From NCBI GenBank assembly GCA_963714035.1, contig OY970224.1, positions 2,666,001 through 2,730,000 on the forward strand: DNA of 64,000 nucleotides, read 5' to 3'. Below, piece by piece: positions 1 to 8,804 of the stretch. The notes under the pieces are model-generated. The model did not search any database, was not told where the DNA came from, and saw only the letters and a list, made by a program, of their open reading frames with translations. The stretch is from DATFVB01 sp963714035. Its GTDB lineage: Bacteria; Acidobacteriota; Thermoanaerobaculia; UBA5066; DATFVB01. The translations under genes and the position numbers were made by a program. Each line of letters begins with the position of its first letter. The first letter of the stretch is position 1.

Positions 1-1
1 C

Positions 2-955
2 GGCTATTACGATTCGGCGCGCGAGCTCTCGGCCGAATACGACCGTTTCGCGGGGGCGGCGCGCGAGGCCGCCGCGCCCCTGTTCAACGCGCCGGGAAAC
101 CACGAGATCCACCATCTCGACGGGGATCCCTGCGACGACCGCTCTTCCGGGGAGGCGTTCGCGCGCCGCTTCGGCAATCTCTACGGGTCGTTCGACGCGG
201 GCGGCGCGCACTTCATCGCTCTCGACACGGAGCCGGTGTGCTCCGAGGACCGGATCGACCCCGACCAGCGCGCGTGGCTCGAGCGCGACCTCGAGGCGAA
301 CAAGAATGCCCGCGCGATCTTCGTCTTCTCGCACACCGAATTCTTTTCGTCCCCCACGATCGACCCGGACGCCGCGAAGGGCCACCCCCCGATCGCCGAC
401 CGCGAGGGCCTGATCGCGCTTTTCCGGAAGTACCCGGTCCGCGCGGTTTTCTGCGGACACGAGCACGTGTATTCGCACGAGAGCCACGAAGGGATCGACT
501 TCTTCGTCGCGGGGGGCGCCGGCGCGCCGCTCTACGCTCCCCCCGATCGCGGCGGCTTCTCGCATTACGTCGTCGTCCGCCTCGAAAAGGGCGAGCTCGC
601 CTGGGACGTCGTCGAGCCGGGGCGCCTGTACGTCGAGACGGGCCCGGACCTCGCGGGGAAGAGGACGACCTGGATCGTCAACGGCACCGACGCGGACGTG
701 CCGGTGCGCGGGGCATGGATCGATGCGCCCTCCTCCCTCGGCTCGTGCCGGCGGCTGGCGGTCGCCACGGGCCTGAAGAAACACGAGAAGCCGGTCGAGC
801 TGCCGGCTTCGGTCGCGGGATGCGAGGTCGTGAACGGGCGGCGGCGCGCCCGCGTGGCGCTGGTCTCCCCGCGCGGCACGAGCGTCCCGATCTCGATCGT
901 CGGCGGCGGCGCCGGCGCGTCGTCCGGACGACGCGCCGGGGTGAGCTCAGAGTGA
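2..955 (+). CDS. Calcineurin-like metallophosphoesterase, 5' end outside window
   Basis: This is the C-terminal part of a metal-dependent phosphoesterase; the reading frame is open from base 2, so the start lies upstream of the window. Two family metal-binding motifs are visible: GNHE at about bases 101-112 and GHEH at about 457-468, the usual nucleotide-binding histidine and asparagine elements of a dinuclear metal centre. About 110 residues follow the catalytic fold and look like an extra C-terminal domain containing two cysteines. The substrate cannot be told from the sequence. The stop codon runs straight into a 7-base-periodic intergenic repeat. The family call is firm; the physiological role is unknown. 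Confidence 0.85.
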   Translation, partial: GYYDSARELSAEYDRFAGAAREAAAPLFNAPGNHEIHHLDGDPCDDRSSGEAFARRFGNLYGSFDAGGAHFIALDTEPVCSEDRIDPDQRAWLERDLEANKNARAIFVFSHTEFFSSPTIDPDAAKGHPPIADREGLIALFRKYPVRAVFCGHEHVYSHESHEGIDFFVAGGAGAPLYAPPDRGGFSHYVVVRLEKGELAWDVVEPGRLYVETGPDLAGKRTTWIVNGTDADVPVRGAWIDAPSSLGSCRRLAVATGLKKHEKPVELPASVAGCEVVNGRRRARVALVSPRGTSVPISIVGGGAGASSGRRAGVSSE

Positions 956-1082
956 CGAGTCACGGGTCTCAAGCCAGAAGTCAAATGGTCGCGAGCGGCG
1001 AGTCGGGAAGCGTGAAAGGGTGAAGTCCTTGAGCTCGACTCGCGACTCCCGACGGACAGACTCGCGACTCGTCCCGTCAGGA
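949..1082. repeat. Heptad-periodic inverted repeat, locus 1
   Basis: GTC-like triplets recur every 7 bases in the left arm (about 957-1015), and GAC triplets recur every 7 bases in the right arm (about 1036-1078), so the two arms are imperfect inverted copies. The element fills the space between the phosphoesterase stop and the photolyase start. Five similar loci occur in this window (2478, 8701, 17483, 25726, 58771). Confidence 0.7.
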
Positions 1083-1134
1083 CGTTGAGCCGAGCAATTC
1101 AATCTTGGCGTTGAGCCGCGCAATCCACTGGTTC
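1083..1134 (+). repeat. 26-bp tandem duplication at the photolyase start
   Basis: The segment beginning at 1083 (CGTTGAGCCGAGCAAT) is repeated at 1109 (CGTTGAGCCGCGCAAT), an offset of 26 bases. The second copy carries the TTG-AGC-CGC codons at the start of the photolyase. Because 26 is not a multiple of 3, the TTG in the first copy (1085) is out of frame. This looks like a local duplication of the initiation region. Confidence 0.6.
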
Positions 1135-2523
1135 CGCCGGGACCTCCGCCTCTTCGACAACACCGCCCTGTTTTCCGCGTCGCGCGATTTCGACGACGTG
1201 TATCCGGTCTTCGTCCTCGACGACCACTACGCGCAGGACGCCTCCGTGGGTCCGTCGCGCTTCGTCTTCCTCCGGGAATCGCTCGCCGCGCTGGAGCGTG
1301 ACGTCCGCGACGCGGGCGGCCGGCTCTCGATCATCCCCGGTCCGCCGGCGCGCGCCCTGCCGGAGCTGCTCGCGGCGACCGGCGCCGGCGCCGTGTATGC
1401 AAACGAAGAGATCGGACCGTATCCGCAGCGGCGCGACGCCGAAGTCCGCGCCGCGATCGAGGGCGCCGGCGGCAGGTTCCGGCTCTTCTCCGACAGCGTC
1501 GCGGTCGATCCGCGGTCGATCGCCAGCGGCGAAGGCCGTCCGTACACGGTTTTCACGCCGTTCTCGAAGAAATGGCGCGCCGCGGAGAAGGCGGAGCCGT
1601 TCCCCGCGCCTTCGGCGCTCGCCGCGGCCGCGGGCCGATCGGCGCCGGTCGAGAAGGTCCGCGCCTGGAAGGACCTCGCCGCCAATCCCCGCGCGCCCCG
1701 GGGTGGCGAGCGCGCGGCGCGGGCGGCGCTCGACGGTTTTCTGGAGGGCATCGGCCGGTATTCCTCGGTACGAGACTCTCCGGCGGCGGACGGGACGTCC
1801 CGGCTCTCGGCCGCCCTGCACTTCGGGACCCTGTCGCCCCGAACCGTCCTGTCCCGCGCCCGCGCGGCGTGGCGCGGCGCCGATCCGGAGAGTCGGAAGA
1901 GCGTCGAGAAATTCGCGGACGAGCTCTGCTGGCGCGATTTCCTCCACGCCCTGCTCTTCCATTTTCCGCACGCGGCCTCGGGCGCCTTCCGCCGGGAGAT
2001 GGACGCGCTCGAGTGGGACGAGCCGGGGGAGAGGTTCGAGGCGTGGAAGGCGGGGAGGACCGGTTATCCGTTCGTGGACGCGGCGATGCGGCAGCTCCTC
2101 GACGAGAACTGGATGCACAACCGCGCGCGCATGGTCGCGGCGTCGTTCCTGACCCGGGATCTGCACGTCGACTGGCGGGAAGGAGAACGCTGGTTTTCCC
2201 GGCAGCTCGCCGACGCCGACCTCGCCAACAACAACGGCGGATGGCAGTGGGCGGCGGGGACCGGAGCCGACGCGGGCCCCTGGTTCCGCGTCTTCAATCC
2301 GCTCCTGCAGGGAAAGAAGTTCGATCCATCGGGCGACTACGTCCGGCGCCACGTTCCGGAGCTCGCGCACCTTCCGGCGGAAGAGATCCACCAGGCGAGG
2401 AACCCGATCGTCGATCACGCGGCCGAGCGCGAGGAGGCTCTGCGGAGGTATGGGCGGGTCGTGGAAGAGACCCGCCGGTCGCGAGTGGCGAGTGACGGGT
2501 CGCGAGTCGGGGAGCGGAAGTAA
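1105..2523 (+). CDS. phr: Deoxyribodipyrimidine photolyase (cryptochrome/photolyase family)
   Basis: This enzyme uses blue light and FAD to split cyclobutane pyrimidine dimers in DNA. The N-terminal antenna domain opens with HWFRRDLRLFDN. The C-terminal FAD domain shows TGYPFVDAAMRQL near residue 318, WMHNRARMV near 336 and ANNNGGWQW near 374, all diagnostic for the family. The length of 472 residues is normal. The start is uncertain: TTG at 1105 or TTG at 1111, both without a clear Shine-Dalgarno sequence and inside a small tandem duplication. The last 15 or so residues (rich in R, S, V, G) are encoded by the start of the next heptad repeat, so the natural C-terminus was probably extended into it. 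Confidence 0.95.
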   Translation: MALSRAIHWFRRDLRLFDNTALFSASRDFDDVYPVFVLDDHYAQDASVGPSRFVFLRESLAALERDVRDAGGRLSIIPGPPARALPELLAATGAGAVYANEEIGPYPQRRDAEVRAAIEGAGGRFRLFSDSVAVDPRSIASGEGRPYTVFTPFSKKWRAAEKAEPFPAPSALAAAAGRSAPVEKVRAWKDLAANPRAPRGGERAARAALDGFLEGIGRYSSVRDSPAADGTSRLSAALHFGTLSPRTVLSRARAAWRGADPESRKSVEKFADELCWRDFLHALLFHFPHAASGAFRREMDALEWDEPGERFEAWKAGRTGYPFVDAAMRQLLDENWMHNRARMVAASFLTRDLHVDWREGERWFSRQLADADLANNNGGWQWAAGTGADAGPWFRVFNPLLQGKKFDPSGDYVRRHVPELAHLPAEEIHQARNPIVDHAAEREEALRRYGRVVEETRRSRVASDGSRVGERK

Positions 2524-2610
2524 TACACGAAACTGAGTTGCGGGTCAGGGAAGAGGGCGGGCACCCCGATTTTCAACTCGCCACTCGTAACTCGCCAACT
2601 CGCAACTACT
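2478..2610. repeat. Heptad-periodic inverted repeat, locus 2
   Basis: The left arm is a run of GTCGCGA/GTGGCGA-type heptamers (2479-2523). The right arm is a run of AACTCGC/CACTCGT-type heptamers (2573-2607). The left arm codes for the last residues of the photolyase and the right arm reaches the stop codon of the convergent lytic transglycosylase, so the element spans the whole junction. Confidence 0.75.
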
Positions 2611-4765
2611 TTTCCGGATACAGCTCCCGGTAAGACTCCGAGTAGAGGAACACGCGGCGGACGTAGTCGCGGGTTTCCGCGGCGGGGAGCGACTCGACGC
2701 GCTCGTCGGCGGAGAGGGCCGGGTGATCCCGGAGGAACCCGCGAATGCGCCCGGGGCCGGCGTTGTAGGCGGCGAGCGCCATGAGCCGGTCGTTGCCGAA
2801 ATCGTCGAGCAGCTGGCGGAGATACGACGCGCCGAGCCGGACGTTGATCGCCGGGTCGTAGAGAAACGCGCTCCGGAAGCGCTTCTTCAGGACCGTGCGG
2901 GAGAGGAGGCGCGCCGTTCCGGGCATCAGCTGCGTGAGGCCGGCGGCGCCCGCCTTCGATCGCGCCCTCGCGTTGAACGTGCTCTCCTGCCGGACGAGCG
3001 CCCGCAGGAGGCTCGGATCGAGGCCGAACTCCCGCGCCGCCGACTCGACGAGGCCGCCGCTCGCGAGCGGGTAGTAGAGCCGGCGCCACTGTTCGGGGAC
3101 TTCCCCCTCGAGCGCCGTCCCGATCTTCGGGAATGCCGATTTCGCCGCGGCGCTCGCGACGGGGAAATCTCCGAGCGCGAAATCGGCGACGGCGAGCCGG
3201 AGCTTCTTTCCCCGCGAATCGGGAAGCCGCTCCGCTTCGCGCCGTGCTTCGGGATAGAAGCGCAGCCGGAGGAGCTCGTCGACGGGCGCGAACGCGGCGG
3301 AGAGCTCCGGCGGCTCCGGCGCGGCCGGCGCCGAGCATTCCGCCTTCCATGCCGCGGCGAACTGCGCGTAGACGTCGGCCGGCTCGGCGCACGGGAGCTC
3401 CCTGCCGAGCTCGGTCGCCGCGTCGGTCTTCCCGAGCCGCTGGTAACAGCGGGCGCTCCAGTACTGGAGCCGCCGCGACGCGGAAATCTCGTGGTACACC
3501 GAGGCGAGCGCGAGGATGCCGTCCAGCGCGCCGGCGCAGTCCTTCGCTTCGATCTTTTCCCAAACCGGCTTCCAGAGCGCTTCGAAGCCCCACGTCGCGC
3601 CCGCGTCGATCGTCGTCATTCGGCGGGCGGCGTCGAGCGCCGCGGCGCCGTCGCCCGCCGCGGCCCAGAGCATCACTTCCGAGCGGAACCCGCGCATCCG
3701 TGTCTCGTCGGTCGCGTCGCCGCCCGTCGCGGCGCGAAACCCCTCCGCGAGCCGCCGCGCCGCGTCGGGAGAGAGGTCGGCGATCTTTCCGCCCCGGCGC
3801 TTCCGGCCGCGATGCGCGAGAGCGCGCCGGAGCGCGTTCTCGGCCGTGACCAGAGCGGCGGCGCTCTCTTCCGGAGCGCCTTCGCCCACGAGTCGCGCCT
3901 CGCGGTCGGACGCGTCGAGCTTTCCGAGCCTGGCGAGAGCCCGCGCGCGAAGGAGATGGAGGCGTCGCCGGTCCGCCGGAGCGACCGCCGCCGGAGCGAT
4001 TCCGGCCGCGAGCTGGAGGGCGGGCGTCGTCTGTCCGGCGATCGCGAGGCGCTCGGCCGTCGCGATCTTTTCGGGGTCGCTTTCCGAGGTCAGCCGGCGG
4101 CGCGCCTCCCGCAGGAGCGCGGGCGAGAGCTTCCGGTCGGCGAGGAGCCCGGGGTCCTTCTCGACGAGCTCCGCCGCCGCCCGCGAGAGCGCGTCGTCGT
4201 CGCCGAGCTCGGCCGCCAGCCGGGCGCGCCCGTCGAGCACGTCGCGCCGCTCGTCCGGCGAAACATCCGAAGCCGCGTCCTCGAGGACCGCCAGGGCCTC
4301 CCGTCGCGCCGGACGCCCCGAAGACAGCCGCGCGGCGGCGAGCGCCGCCGGGCACCGGTCGACCCGCGCGCTCTCGTCTTTCGCCGCGCGAAGGTAGGCC
4401 TCGCGGGCGTCGCGGGTCTTTCCCGCTCTCTCGAGCGCCACGCCGAGGAGCCAGTCGCGATATCCCTGCATCCCGATCGCGCGCGCGTCGACCGCCGCCA
4501 GCGCCGCGACGGCGTCGGCCGGCGTTCCGCCGTCGAGCGTCCGGCGAGCGCGGAAGAGGCCGACCCGCGACTGCCATGCGGGAAGCGGAAATTTCGCGAG
4601 GAGACCCTCGAATTCTTTCCGGGCGCTTTCCGCGTCGCCGCGATCGAGCGCCTCCGCCGCGCGGGCGAACATCTCGTCGGCCTCCGGCGAGGGAGGCTCG
4701 GCGAAGTCGGCCCGGAGCGGGAGAGCGGCGAGGAAAACGACGAGTAGGAGCGCGCCTCGATTCAA
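2606..4765 (-). CDS. Soluble lytic murein transglycosylase, SLT domain with helical-repeat superstructure
   Basis: This is a periplasmic enzyme that cleaves the MurNAc-GlcNAc bond of peptidoglycan to 1,6-anhydro products. An N-terminal hydrophobic signal (ALLLVVFLAALPLRA) leads into about 540 residues of alanine-rich tetratricopeptide-like helices, then the SLT domain: RQESTFNARA with the catalytic glutamate near residue 594, GLTQLMPGTA, and AYNAGPGR. The start is TTG at 4763-4765, which overlaps the TGA of the upstream GAF-like gene by two bases and so suggests translational coupling. The length (719 residues) and architecture match Slt70-type enzymes. Other frames here are long open shadows. 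Confidence 0.9.
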   Translation of the reverse strand: MNRGALLLVVFLAALPLRADFAEPPSPEADEMFARAAEALDRGDAESARKEFEGLLAKFPLPAWQSRVGLFRARRTLDGGTPADAVAALAAVDARAIGMQGYRDWLLGVALERAGKTRDAREAYLRAAKDESARVDRCPAALAAARLSSGRPARREALAVLEDAASDVSPDERRDVLDGRARLAAELGDDDALSRAAAELVEKDPGLLADRKLSPALLREARRRLTSESDPEKIATAERLAIAGQTTPALQLAAGIAPAAVAPADRRRLHLLRARALARLGKLDASDREARLVGEGAPEESAAALVTAENALRRALAHRGRKRRGGKIADLSPDAARRLAEGFRAATGGDATDETRMRGFRSEVMLWAAAGDGAAALDAARRMTTIDAGATWGFEALWKPVWEKIEAKDCAGALDGILALASVYHEISASRRLQYWSARCYQRLGKTDAATELGRELPCAEPADVYAQFAAAWKAECSAPAAPEPPELSAAFAPVDELLRLRFYPEARREAERLPDSRGKKLRLAVADFALGDFPVASAAAKSAFPKIGTALEGEVPEQWRRLYYPLASGGLVESAAREFGLDPSLLRALVRQESTFNARARSKAGAAGLTQLMPGTARLLSRTVLKKRFRSAFLYDPAINVRLGASYLRQLLDDFGNDRLMALAAYNAGPGRIRGFLRDHPALSADERVESLPAAETRDYVRRVFLYSESYRELYPEK

Positions 4766-5949
4766 GAACCGAGCGCGTCGGGATTGCCGTCGGCGAGCGA
4801 GCGGACGAGCTCCTCGTGGAAATAGTCCGTGGTCGAGCGCACCGAATCGGGGACCCGTTCGTTGTAAGTCTGGCGCGCGCGGTCGATGTCGTCTCTCATG
4901 CGCGCGGCGATGTCGTTGTGGCGCTTCCCTTCCTCGATCGCCGCCTCGTTGTACAGCCGGATGTCGGAGACGAGGAGGCGCGCGATCTTCCGCGCGTGCT
5001 CGTGGGGATCCTCCTCGACGGCGGCGAGGGGTCCCCGCAGGATCCGCGGGCCTCCCGGCGCCACGCCGGGGGGCGGACGGTAAGGATGTCCGGTCGTGTC
5101 GAAGTCGATCCCGCGCGCCGGCGGCGCGGGCGGAGGTTCGGGGGCGGCCTCCGGCTCGGGTTCTCCGGCCTCTTCCACTTCGAGCGCGGCCGGAGGCTCG
5201 GCCTCCGGAGCGGGAGCGGGCGCCGGCGCGGCGGCGGGCTCGAAGCTCCGGATCGGCGTCAGCGCGGGGGCGGGACGGAGCTTCCGGGTCGCGAGGCGGT
5301 CGACCGCGACGCCGATCAGGTACGAGAGGAGGGCGAGAGCTTCGGGGTCGAACGAGGATCCTTCCTCGCGCTGGTCGGCATAGAGGATGGCGGAGATCTT
5401 CTCGCGGACGACGATCGGGCAGACGAGCGCGCGTCGCGCTCCGCTCGCGAAGCGGGCGGAGATCGAGGCGCCCGGGCCGACCGCGACGGGCGTTCCCTCC
5501 ATCGCGGCGGCGAGCTCGGCATGCGCCGAAGGCGCGACGGCGACGTTTCGAAGCGACGTCTCTTCGGCCGGCGAGAAACCTTCGGCCTTCCAGACGGCGA
5601 GCGTGTCGCCCCGAGAGACGAGGAGGACCGCCCGGTCGCACGACCGGCGGGCCGCCGTGAGAAAAGCTTTGAGGGCGTCGACCTGGTTTCCGGCCGCGTC
5701 GATCGCGAGCGCGAGCTCACGCATCTCCGACAGGTTCGCGGCGGCCGGCGCGGGGGGCGGCGGCTCGGGCAGCGAGCCGGGCGGGACGAGCTCCGGAAGG
5801 GGAAAGTCGAGCCGCATCAGGAACTCTTCCCATTTGCGGTGGCTTTCCAGGCGCATGCGCTCGAACTCGAGGCGGAGCTCGTCCAGATGTTCCTCGAGGC
5901 GGCGGCGGGCTTCCTTCTCGATTCGCTGTCGGATTTCTTCAGCAGACAT
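4762..5949 (-). CDS. GAF-like domain protein with proline/alanine-rich linker
   Basis: 395 residues. The N-terminus (1-50) is a charged amphipathic helix. Residues about 70-205 look like a GAF-type sensor fold (ALKAFLTAARRSCDRAVLLV, CPIVVREKISAILYADQ). A linker rich in Pro, Ala and Glu follows (210-290). The C-terminal 95 residues form a helical region with the pattern HARKIARLLVSDIRLYNEAA. The ligand is unknown; the C-terminal block is of a type I associate with acidobacterial GAF proteins, from memory. It is coupled to the downstream lytic transglycosylase by a two-base overlap, so a cell-envelope sensing role is possible but not shown. Confidence 0.75.
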   Translation of the reverse strand: MSAEEIRQRIEKEARRRLEEHLDELRLEFERMRLESHRKWEEFLMRLDFPLPELVPPGSLPEPPPPAPAAANLSEMRELALAIDAAGNQVDALKAFLTAARRSCDRAVLLVSRGDTLAVWKAEGFSPAEETSLRNVAVAPSAHAELAAAMEGTPVAVGPGASISARFASGARRALVCPIVVREKISAILYADQREEGSSFDPEALALLSYLIGVAVDRLATRKLRPAPALTPIRSFEPAAAPAPAPAPEAEPPAALEVEEAGEPEPEAAPEPPPAPPARGIDFDTTGHPYRPPPGVAPGGPRILRGPLAAVEEDPHEHARKIARLLVSDIRLYNEAAIEEGKRHNDIAARMRDDIDRARQTYNERVPDSVRSTTDYFHEELVRSLADGNPDALGS

Positions 5950-6022
5950 GGCGGCGATTATTTGCGCGGAATCGCGTCTTTGTCAAGAAACTCAAGGGAT
6001 GAAAGGACTTAACGCGATCTCG

Positions 6023-6051
6023 TTGACGGAACCTCGGGGCTGCCGTATCAT
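6023..6051 (+). promoter_or_regulatory. Sigma-70 promoter of the rpsU-mutS2-dnaG-rpoD operon
   Basis: TTGACG at 6023-6028 and TATCAT at 6046-6051 are separated by exactly 17 bases. This is the best match to a housekeeping promoter seen in the window and sits about 50 bases upstream of the rpsU start. The divergent GAF gene begins at 5949, so the promoter faces the macromolecular-synthesis operon. Confidence 0.7.
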
Positions 6052-6100
6052 TCTCAGTCCGCCCGAGGGGCGCATCTTCCAGCGAAGGGGGTGATTGACG

Positions 6101-6307
6101 ATGCCTGTGATTCATATCAAGGAAGACGAATCCTTTGAGAACGCCCTCCGCCGGTTCAAGCGGAAGTGCGAGAAATCGGGCATCCTCTCGGAGCTGAAGA
6201 AGCGTCAGCACTACGAGAAGCCGTCCGCCAAGCGGAAGCGGAAAGCGATTGCCGCCCGCAAGAAGATGCTCCGTAAGCTTTCGGAGGAGCGCCGCGCCGG
6301 CGTCTGA
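6101..6307 (+). CDS. rpsU: 30S ribosomal protein bS21
   Basis: This is a small basic protein of the 30S subunit platform that helps base-pairing between mRNA leaders and the anti-Shine-Dalgarno region. The 68-residue product starts MPVIHIKEDESFENALRRF and has a strongly basic C-terminus (KPSAKRKRKAIAARKKM), typical of bS21. ATG at 6101 is preferred over the in-frame TTG at 6095 because it is spaced correctly from the AAGGGGG sequence at 6085-6091. It is the first gene of a macromolecular-synthesis operon, and its 3' end is overlapped by the extended reading frame of mutS2. Confidence 0.93.
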   Translation: MPVIHIKEDESFENALRRFKRKCEKSGILSELKKRQHYEKPSAKRKRKAIAARKKMLRKLSEERRAGV

Positions 6308-8645
6308 TCCCCTCGACTTCACGGCCGTGGTGACCCTGGCCGCCTCCTTCGCCCAGACCGAGACCGGCCGCGCGAAGGTGCGCGGCCTTTTTCCTTTTTC
6401 CGACGAAGAGTCGGCCCGGGCGGCGCTCGGGGAAACGGCGGAAGCGACCGTCCTTCGCGAGCGCGCGGGCCGGCTTCCGCTCGCCGGTCTCGAAGATCCC
6501 GCCTCTCCGCTCGACGCGCTCGCCGCCGCGGGCGGGCTCGGCTTCGACTCGGAAATCCGCCCCCTTCTCGCCGTCGCGCGCGCCGCGGAGCGCACCCGCC
6601 GCCTCGACGCGGACTTCTCGGACCTGCCGCGGCTCGCATCGCGGATCCTCGCGCTCCCCGATTTCTCCGAGCTCGTCCGGACGGCGGCGCGGCTCTTCGA
6701 AGCGGACGGGTCGCTCTCCGATCACGCGTCGCCGAAGCTCCAGACGCTCCGCTCGCGAATGCGGCGGGAGCGGCAGAGCCTCTACGAGACCGCGAAGCAG
6801 TGGCTGACGCGCAACGCGGCCGACGCCGCCGGAGAAACCGTCGTCCTGCGGGAAGAGCGCTACTGTGTCCCGGTTTTGGCGGGAGCCGCGTCCCGCGTCC
6901 GGGGGATCGTGCACGACCGTTCGGGCTCGGGACAGACCGTCTTCATCGAGCCGTTCGAGATTACCGACGCGAACAACGCGCTGTCGCTCCTCTCGTCCGA
7001 TCTGCGGCGCGAGGAGGAACGGATCCGCCGGGAATTCGGCCGCGCGGTGCTGGCCCGGGGCGAAGAGCTGGCGTCGGCCGCGGAAATCCTCTCCGTGCTG
7101 GACGGCATCGAAGCCCGGGGAGCCTTCTCGCGGGCGTGCGAAGCGGTGATGCCGGATTTCTCGAGCCGCGAGTGGACGCTCACGGGCGCGCGCCATCCGC
7201 TCCTCGACCGGGGTCTCGCGCCGGCGCGCCGGGCCGTCTTCGGAGAAGAGCCGGAGGCGCGCGACGCGGTCCCGCTCGACGTGGAGCTCGCCCCCGGAAA
7301 GCGATGGCTGCTCGTTTCCGGCCCCAATGCCGGGGGGAAGACGGTGGTCCTGAAGACCGTCGGCCTCTTCTCGATGCTCGCGCAGGCGGGCTTCCTCCTT
7401 CCCGCGCGGCGCGCCGTGCTTCCGTTCTTTCGCGCGTTCCCGACGGTGATCGGCGACGAACAGGGGATCCTCTCCGATCTCTCGACGTTCTCGTCGGCGA
7501 TGCGGAGGCTCGCGGAGGTGCTTCGCGACGCGGACGCGGAGTCGCTCGCTCTCCTCGACGAGCTCGGGGGCGGAACGGATCCCGAGGAGGGGGGGGCGAT
7601 CGCGGTCGCCGCGCTCGAGACCCTGCTCTCGCGGGGGACGCGGGCGGTCGTCACGACGCACCTTTCCGCGGTCAAGGAATTCGCGGCCTCGCGCGAGGAC
7701 GCCCAGATCGCGGCGATGGAATTCGACGAGGCGACCGGCCGCCCGACCTACCGGCTGCGCGCCGGATTCCTCGGCCGGAGTCGCGCGATCGCGACCGCGC
7801 GGGACCAGGGCCTGCCGCCGTCCACGATCGAGCGGGCCTCGGACCTCCTCGGCGAAGCCTGGCAGCGGCGCGAGAAGCTCGAGTCCGAGGCGGAAGAGGC
7901 GCTCGCGCGCCTCCGGGAACGGGAGCGGGAGCTCGCCGATTCGCTCGCCCGCGCCCGCGGGGAGGAGGAGCGGCTCCGCGGCGAGCGCGAGGACGTCGAA
8001 GCTCGACGCCGGAAGATCCTGACCGAGGGGCGGGATTCGCTCGACCGGGCGCGGCGCGAGTTCCGCGCGGCGGCGGCGGAGGCGGTCGAAAAGATCAAGA
8101 GCGAGAAAATGACGCAGGCGCGCGCCGCCGAGCTCCTCGCCCGGGTCGACGCCGAACGGCGCGCCGACCCCGCCGTCCGCGAGGCCGAAGAAGAGGTCGA
8201 GATCTCGGCGCGCGAGCTCCGCGTCGGCGACGCGGTGCGCCTGCGGGCGGGCAGCGCGACGGGGACGGTCCTCGCCATCGAAGGGAAGAGCGCGCGGATC
8301 GAAGCGGGGGGGAAGCGTCTCTCGGTGCCCCTGTCCGACCTCGCCGCGATTTCCCGCAAGCCGGCGGCGCGGAGCAAGGTTTCGGTGCCCGACGCTCCCG
8401 GCCCGCTCTTCGAGATCCACGTGATCGGACGCACGGTCGAGGACGCGATCGAAGAGGTCGATCGCGCGATCGACCACGCGATCTCGTCGGGAGACGAGAC
8501 CCTCCGGGTCGTGCACGGGCACGGAACCGGCCGTCTCCGGGCCGGGCTGCGGGACTTCCTCCGGAAGCATCGGGCGGTCGCGTCGTACCGTGCCGGCAAA
8601 GCGAACGAAGGCGGCGAGGGCGCGACGGTGGTCGTGCTGAAATGA
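6249..8645 (+). CDS. mutS2: Endonuclease MutS2 with C-terminal Smr domain
   Basis: A MutS-family ATPase that, in studied bacteria, suppresses recombination or rescues collided ribosomes rather than acting in mismatch repair. It lacks the MutS mismatch-recognition domain and begins with the MutS2 core. Walker A GPNAGGKT lies near residue 358, the Walker B region LLDELGGGTDP near 434, a long coiled coil at 540-640, and a C-terminal Smr nuclease domain (EIHVIGRTVEDAIEEV, HGHGTGRLRAGL) at 715-798. The start is uncertain: TTG 6249 overlaps rpsU by 59 bases, and GTG 6327 or 6330 would give a slightly short N-terminus. The 3' end is triplicated (see 8631-8711). It sits inside the rpsU-dnaG-rpoD operon. 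Confidence 0.93.
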   Translation: MPPARRCSVSFRRSAAPASDPLDFTAVVTLAASFAQTETGRAKVRGLFPFSDEESARAALGETAEATVLRERAGRLPLAGLEDPASPLDALAAAGGLGFDSEIRPLLAVARAAERTRRLDADFSDLPRLASRILALPDFSELVRTAARLFEADGSLSDHASPKLQTLRSRMRRERQSLYETAKQWLTRNAADAAGETVVLREERYCVPVLAGAASRVRGIVHDRSGSGQTVFIEPFEITDANNALSLLSSDLRREEERIRREFGRAVLARGEELASAAEILSVLDGIEARGAFSRACEAVMPDFSSREWTLTGARHPLLDRGLAPARRAVFGEEPEARDAVPLDVELAPGKRWLLVSGPNAGGKTVVLKTVGLFSMLAQAGFLLPARRAVLPFFRAFPTVIGDEQGILSDLSTFSSAMRRLAEVLRDADAESLALLDELGGGTDPEEGGAIAVAALETLLSRGTRAVVTTHLSAVKEFAASREDAQIAAMEFDEATGRPTYRLRAGFLGRSRAIATARDQGLPPSTIERASDLLGEAWQRREKLESEAEEALARLRERERELADSLARARGEEERLRGEREDVEARRRKILTEGRDSLDRARREFRAAAAEAVEKIKSEKMTQARAAELLARVDAERRADPAVREAEEEVEISARELRVGDAVRLRAGSATGTVLAIEGKSARIEAGGKRLSVPLSDLAAISRKPAARSKVSVPDAPGPLFEIHVIGRTVEDAIEEVDRAIDHAISSGDETLRVVHGHGTGRLRAGLRDFLRKHRAVASYRAGKANEGGEGATVVVLK

Positions 8646-8711
8646 GCGCGCGAAGAGGTCGTGCTCAAGTGAGCACGCGAGGAGGTGGTGCTGAAATGAG
8701 CTTGCGAGTGA
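8631..8711 (+). repeat. Three in-frame 27-bp copies of the mutS2 3' end
   Basis: Units at 8631-8657, 8658-8684 and 8685-8711 each begin with codons for V-V-L-K followed by TGA, in the same frame as mutS2. Differences between copies in those codons are synonymous (GTC/GTG, CTG/CTC, AAA/AAG). The first copy supplies the real stop; the other two are downstream. The third copy merges into the heptad repeat beginning near 8701. Confidence 0.75.
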
Positions 8712-8797
8712 CGAGTTGCGAGTCATGAATCAGGATTCCGGGTCCCGGTGGAGCGCGCCCCGACTCGCGACTCGCAACCTGGAACTCGCAACTCTAT
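8701..8797. repeat. Heptad-periodic inverted repeat, locus 3
   Basis: The left arm has GCGAGTG, ACGAGTT, GCGAGTC, ATGAATC and AGGATTC in register (8704-8738). The right arm has GACTCGC, GACTCGC, AACCTGG, AACTCGC and AACTCTA (8762-8796). The element lies inside the macromolecular-synthesis operon, ends 8 bases before the dnaG start, and leaves dnaG with no visible Shine-Dalgarno sequence. Confidence 0.78.
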
Positions 8798-8804
8798 TTT
8801 TCGC

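Noticed and set aside
949..1082. CRISPR array as an explanation for the short periodic repeats
   Set aside because: The period is 7 bases, there are no unique spacers of CRISPR length, arms are inverted, and no cas gene is present.
8748..8804. N-terminal extension of dnaG
   Set aside because: It is encoded by the right arm of a heptad repeat and precedes the normal primase N-terminus.
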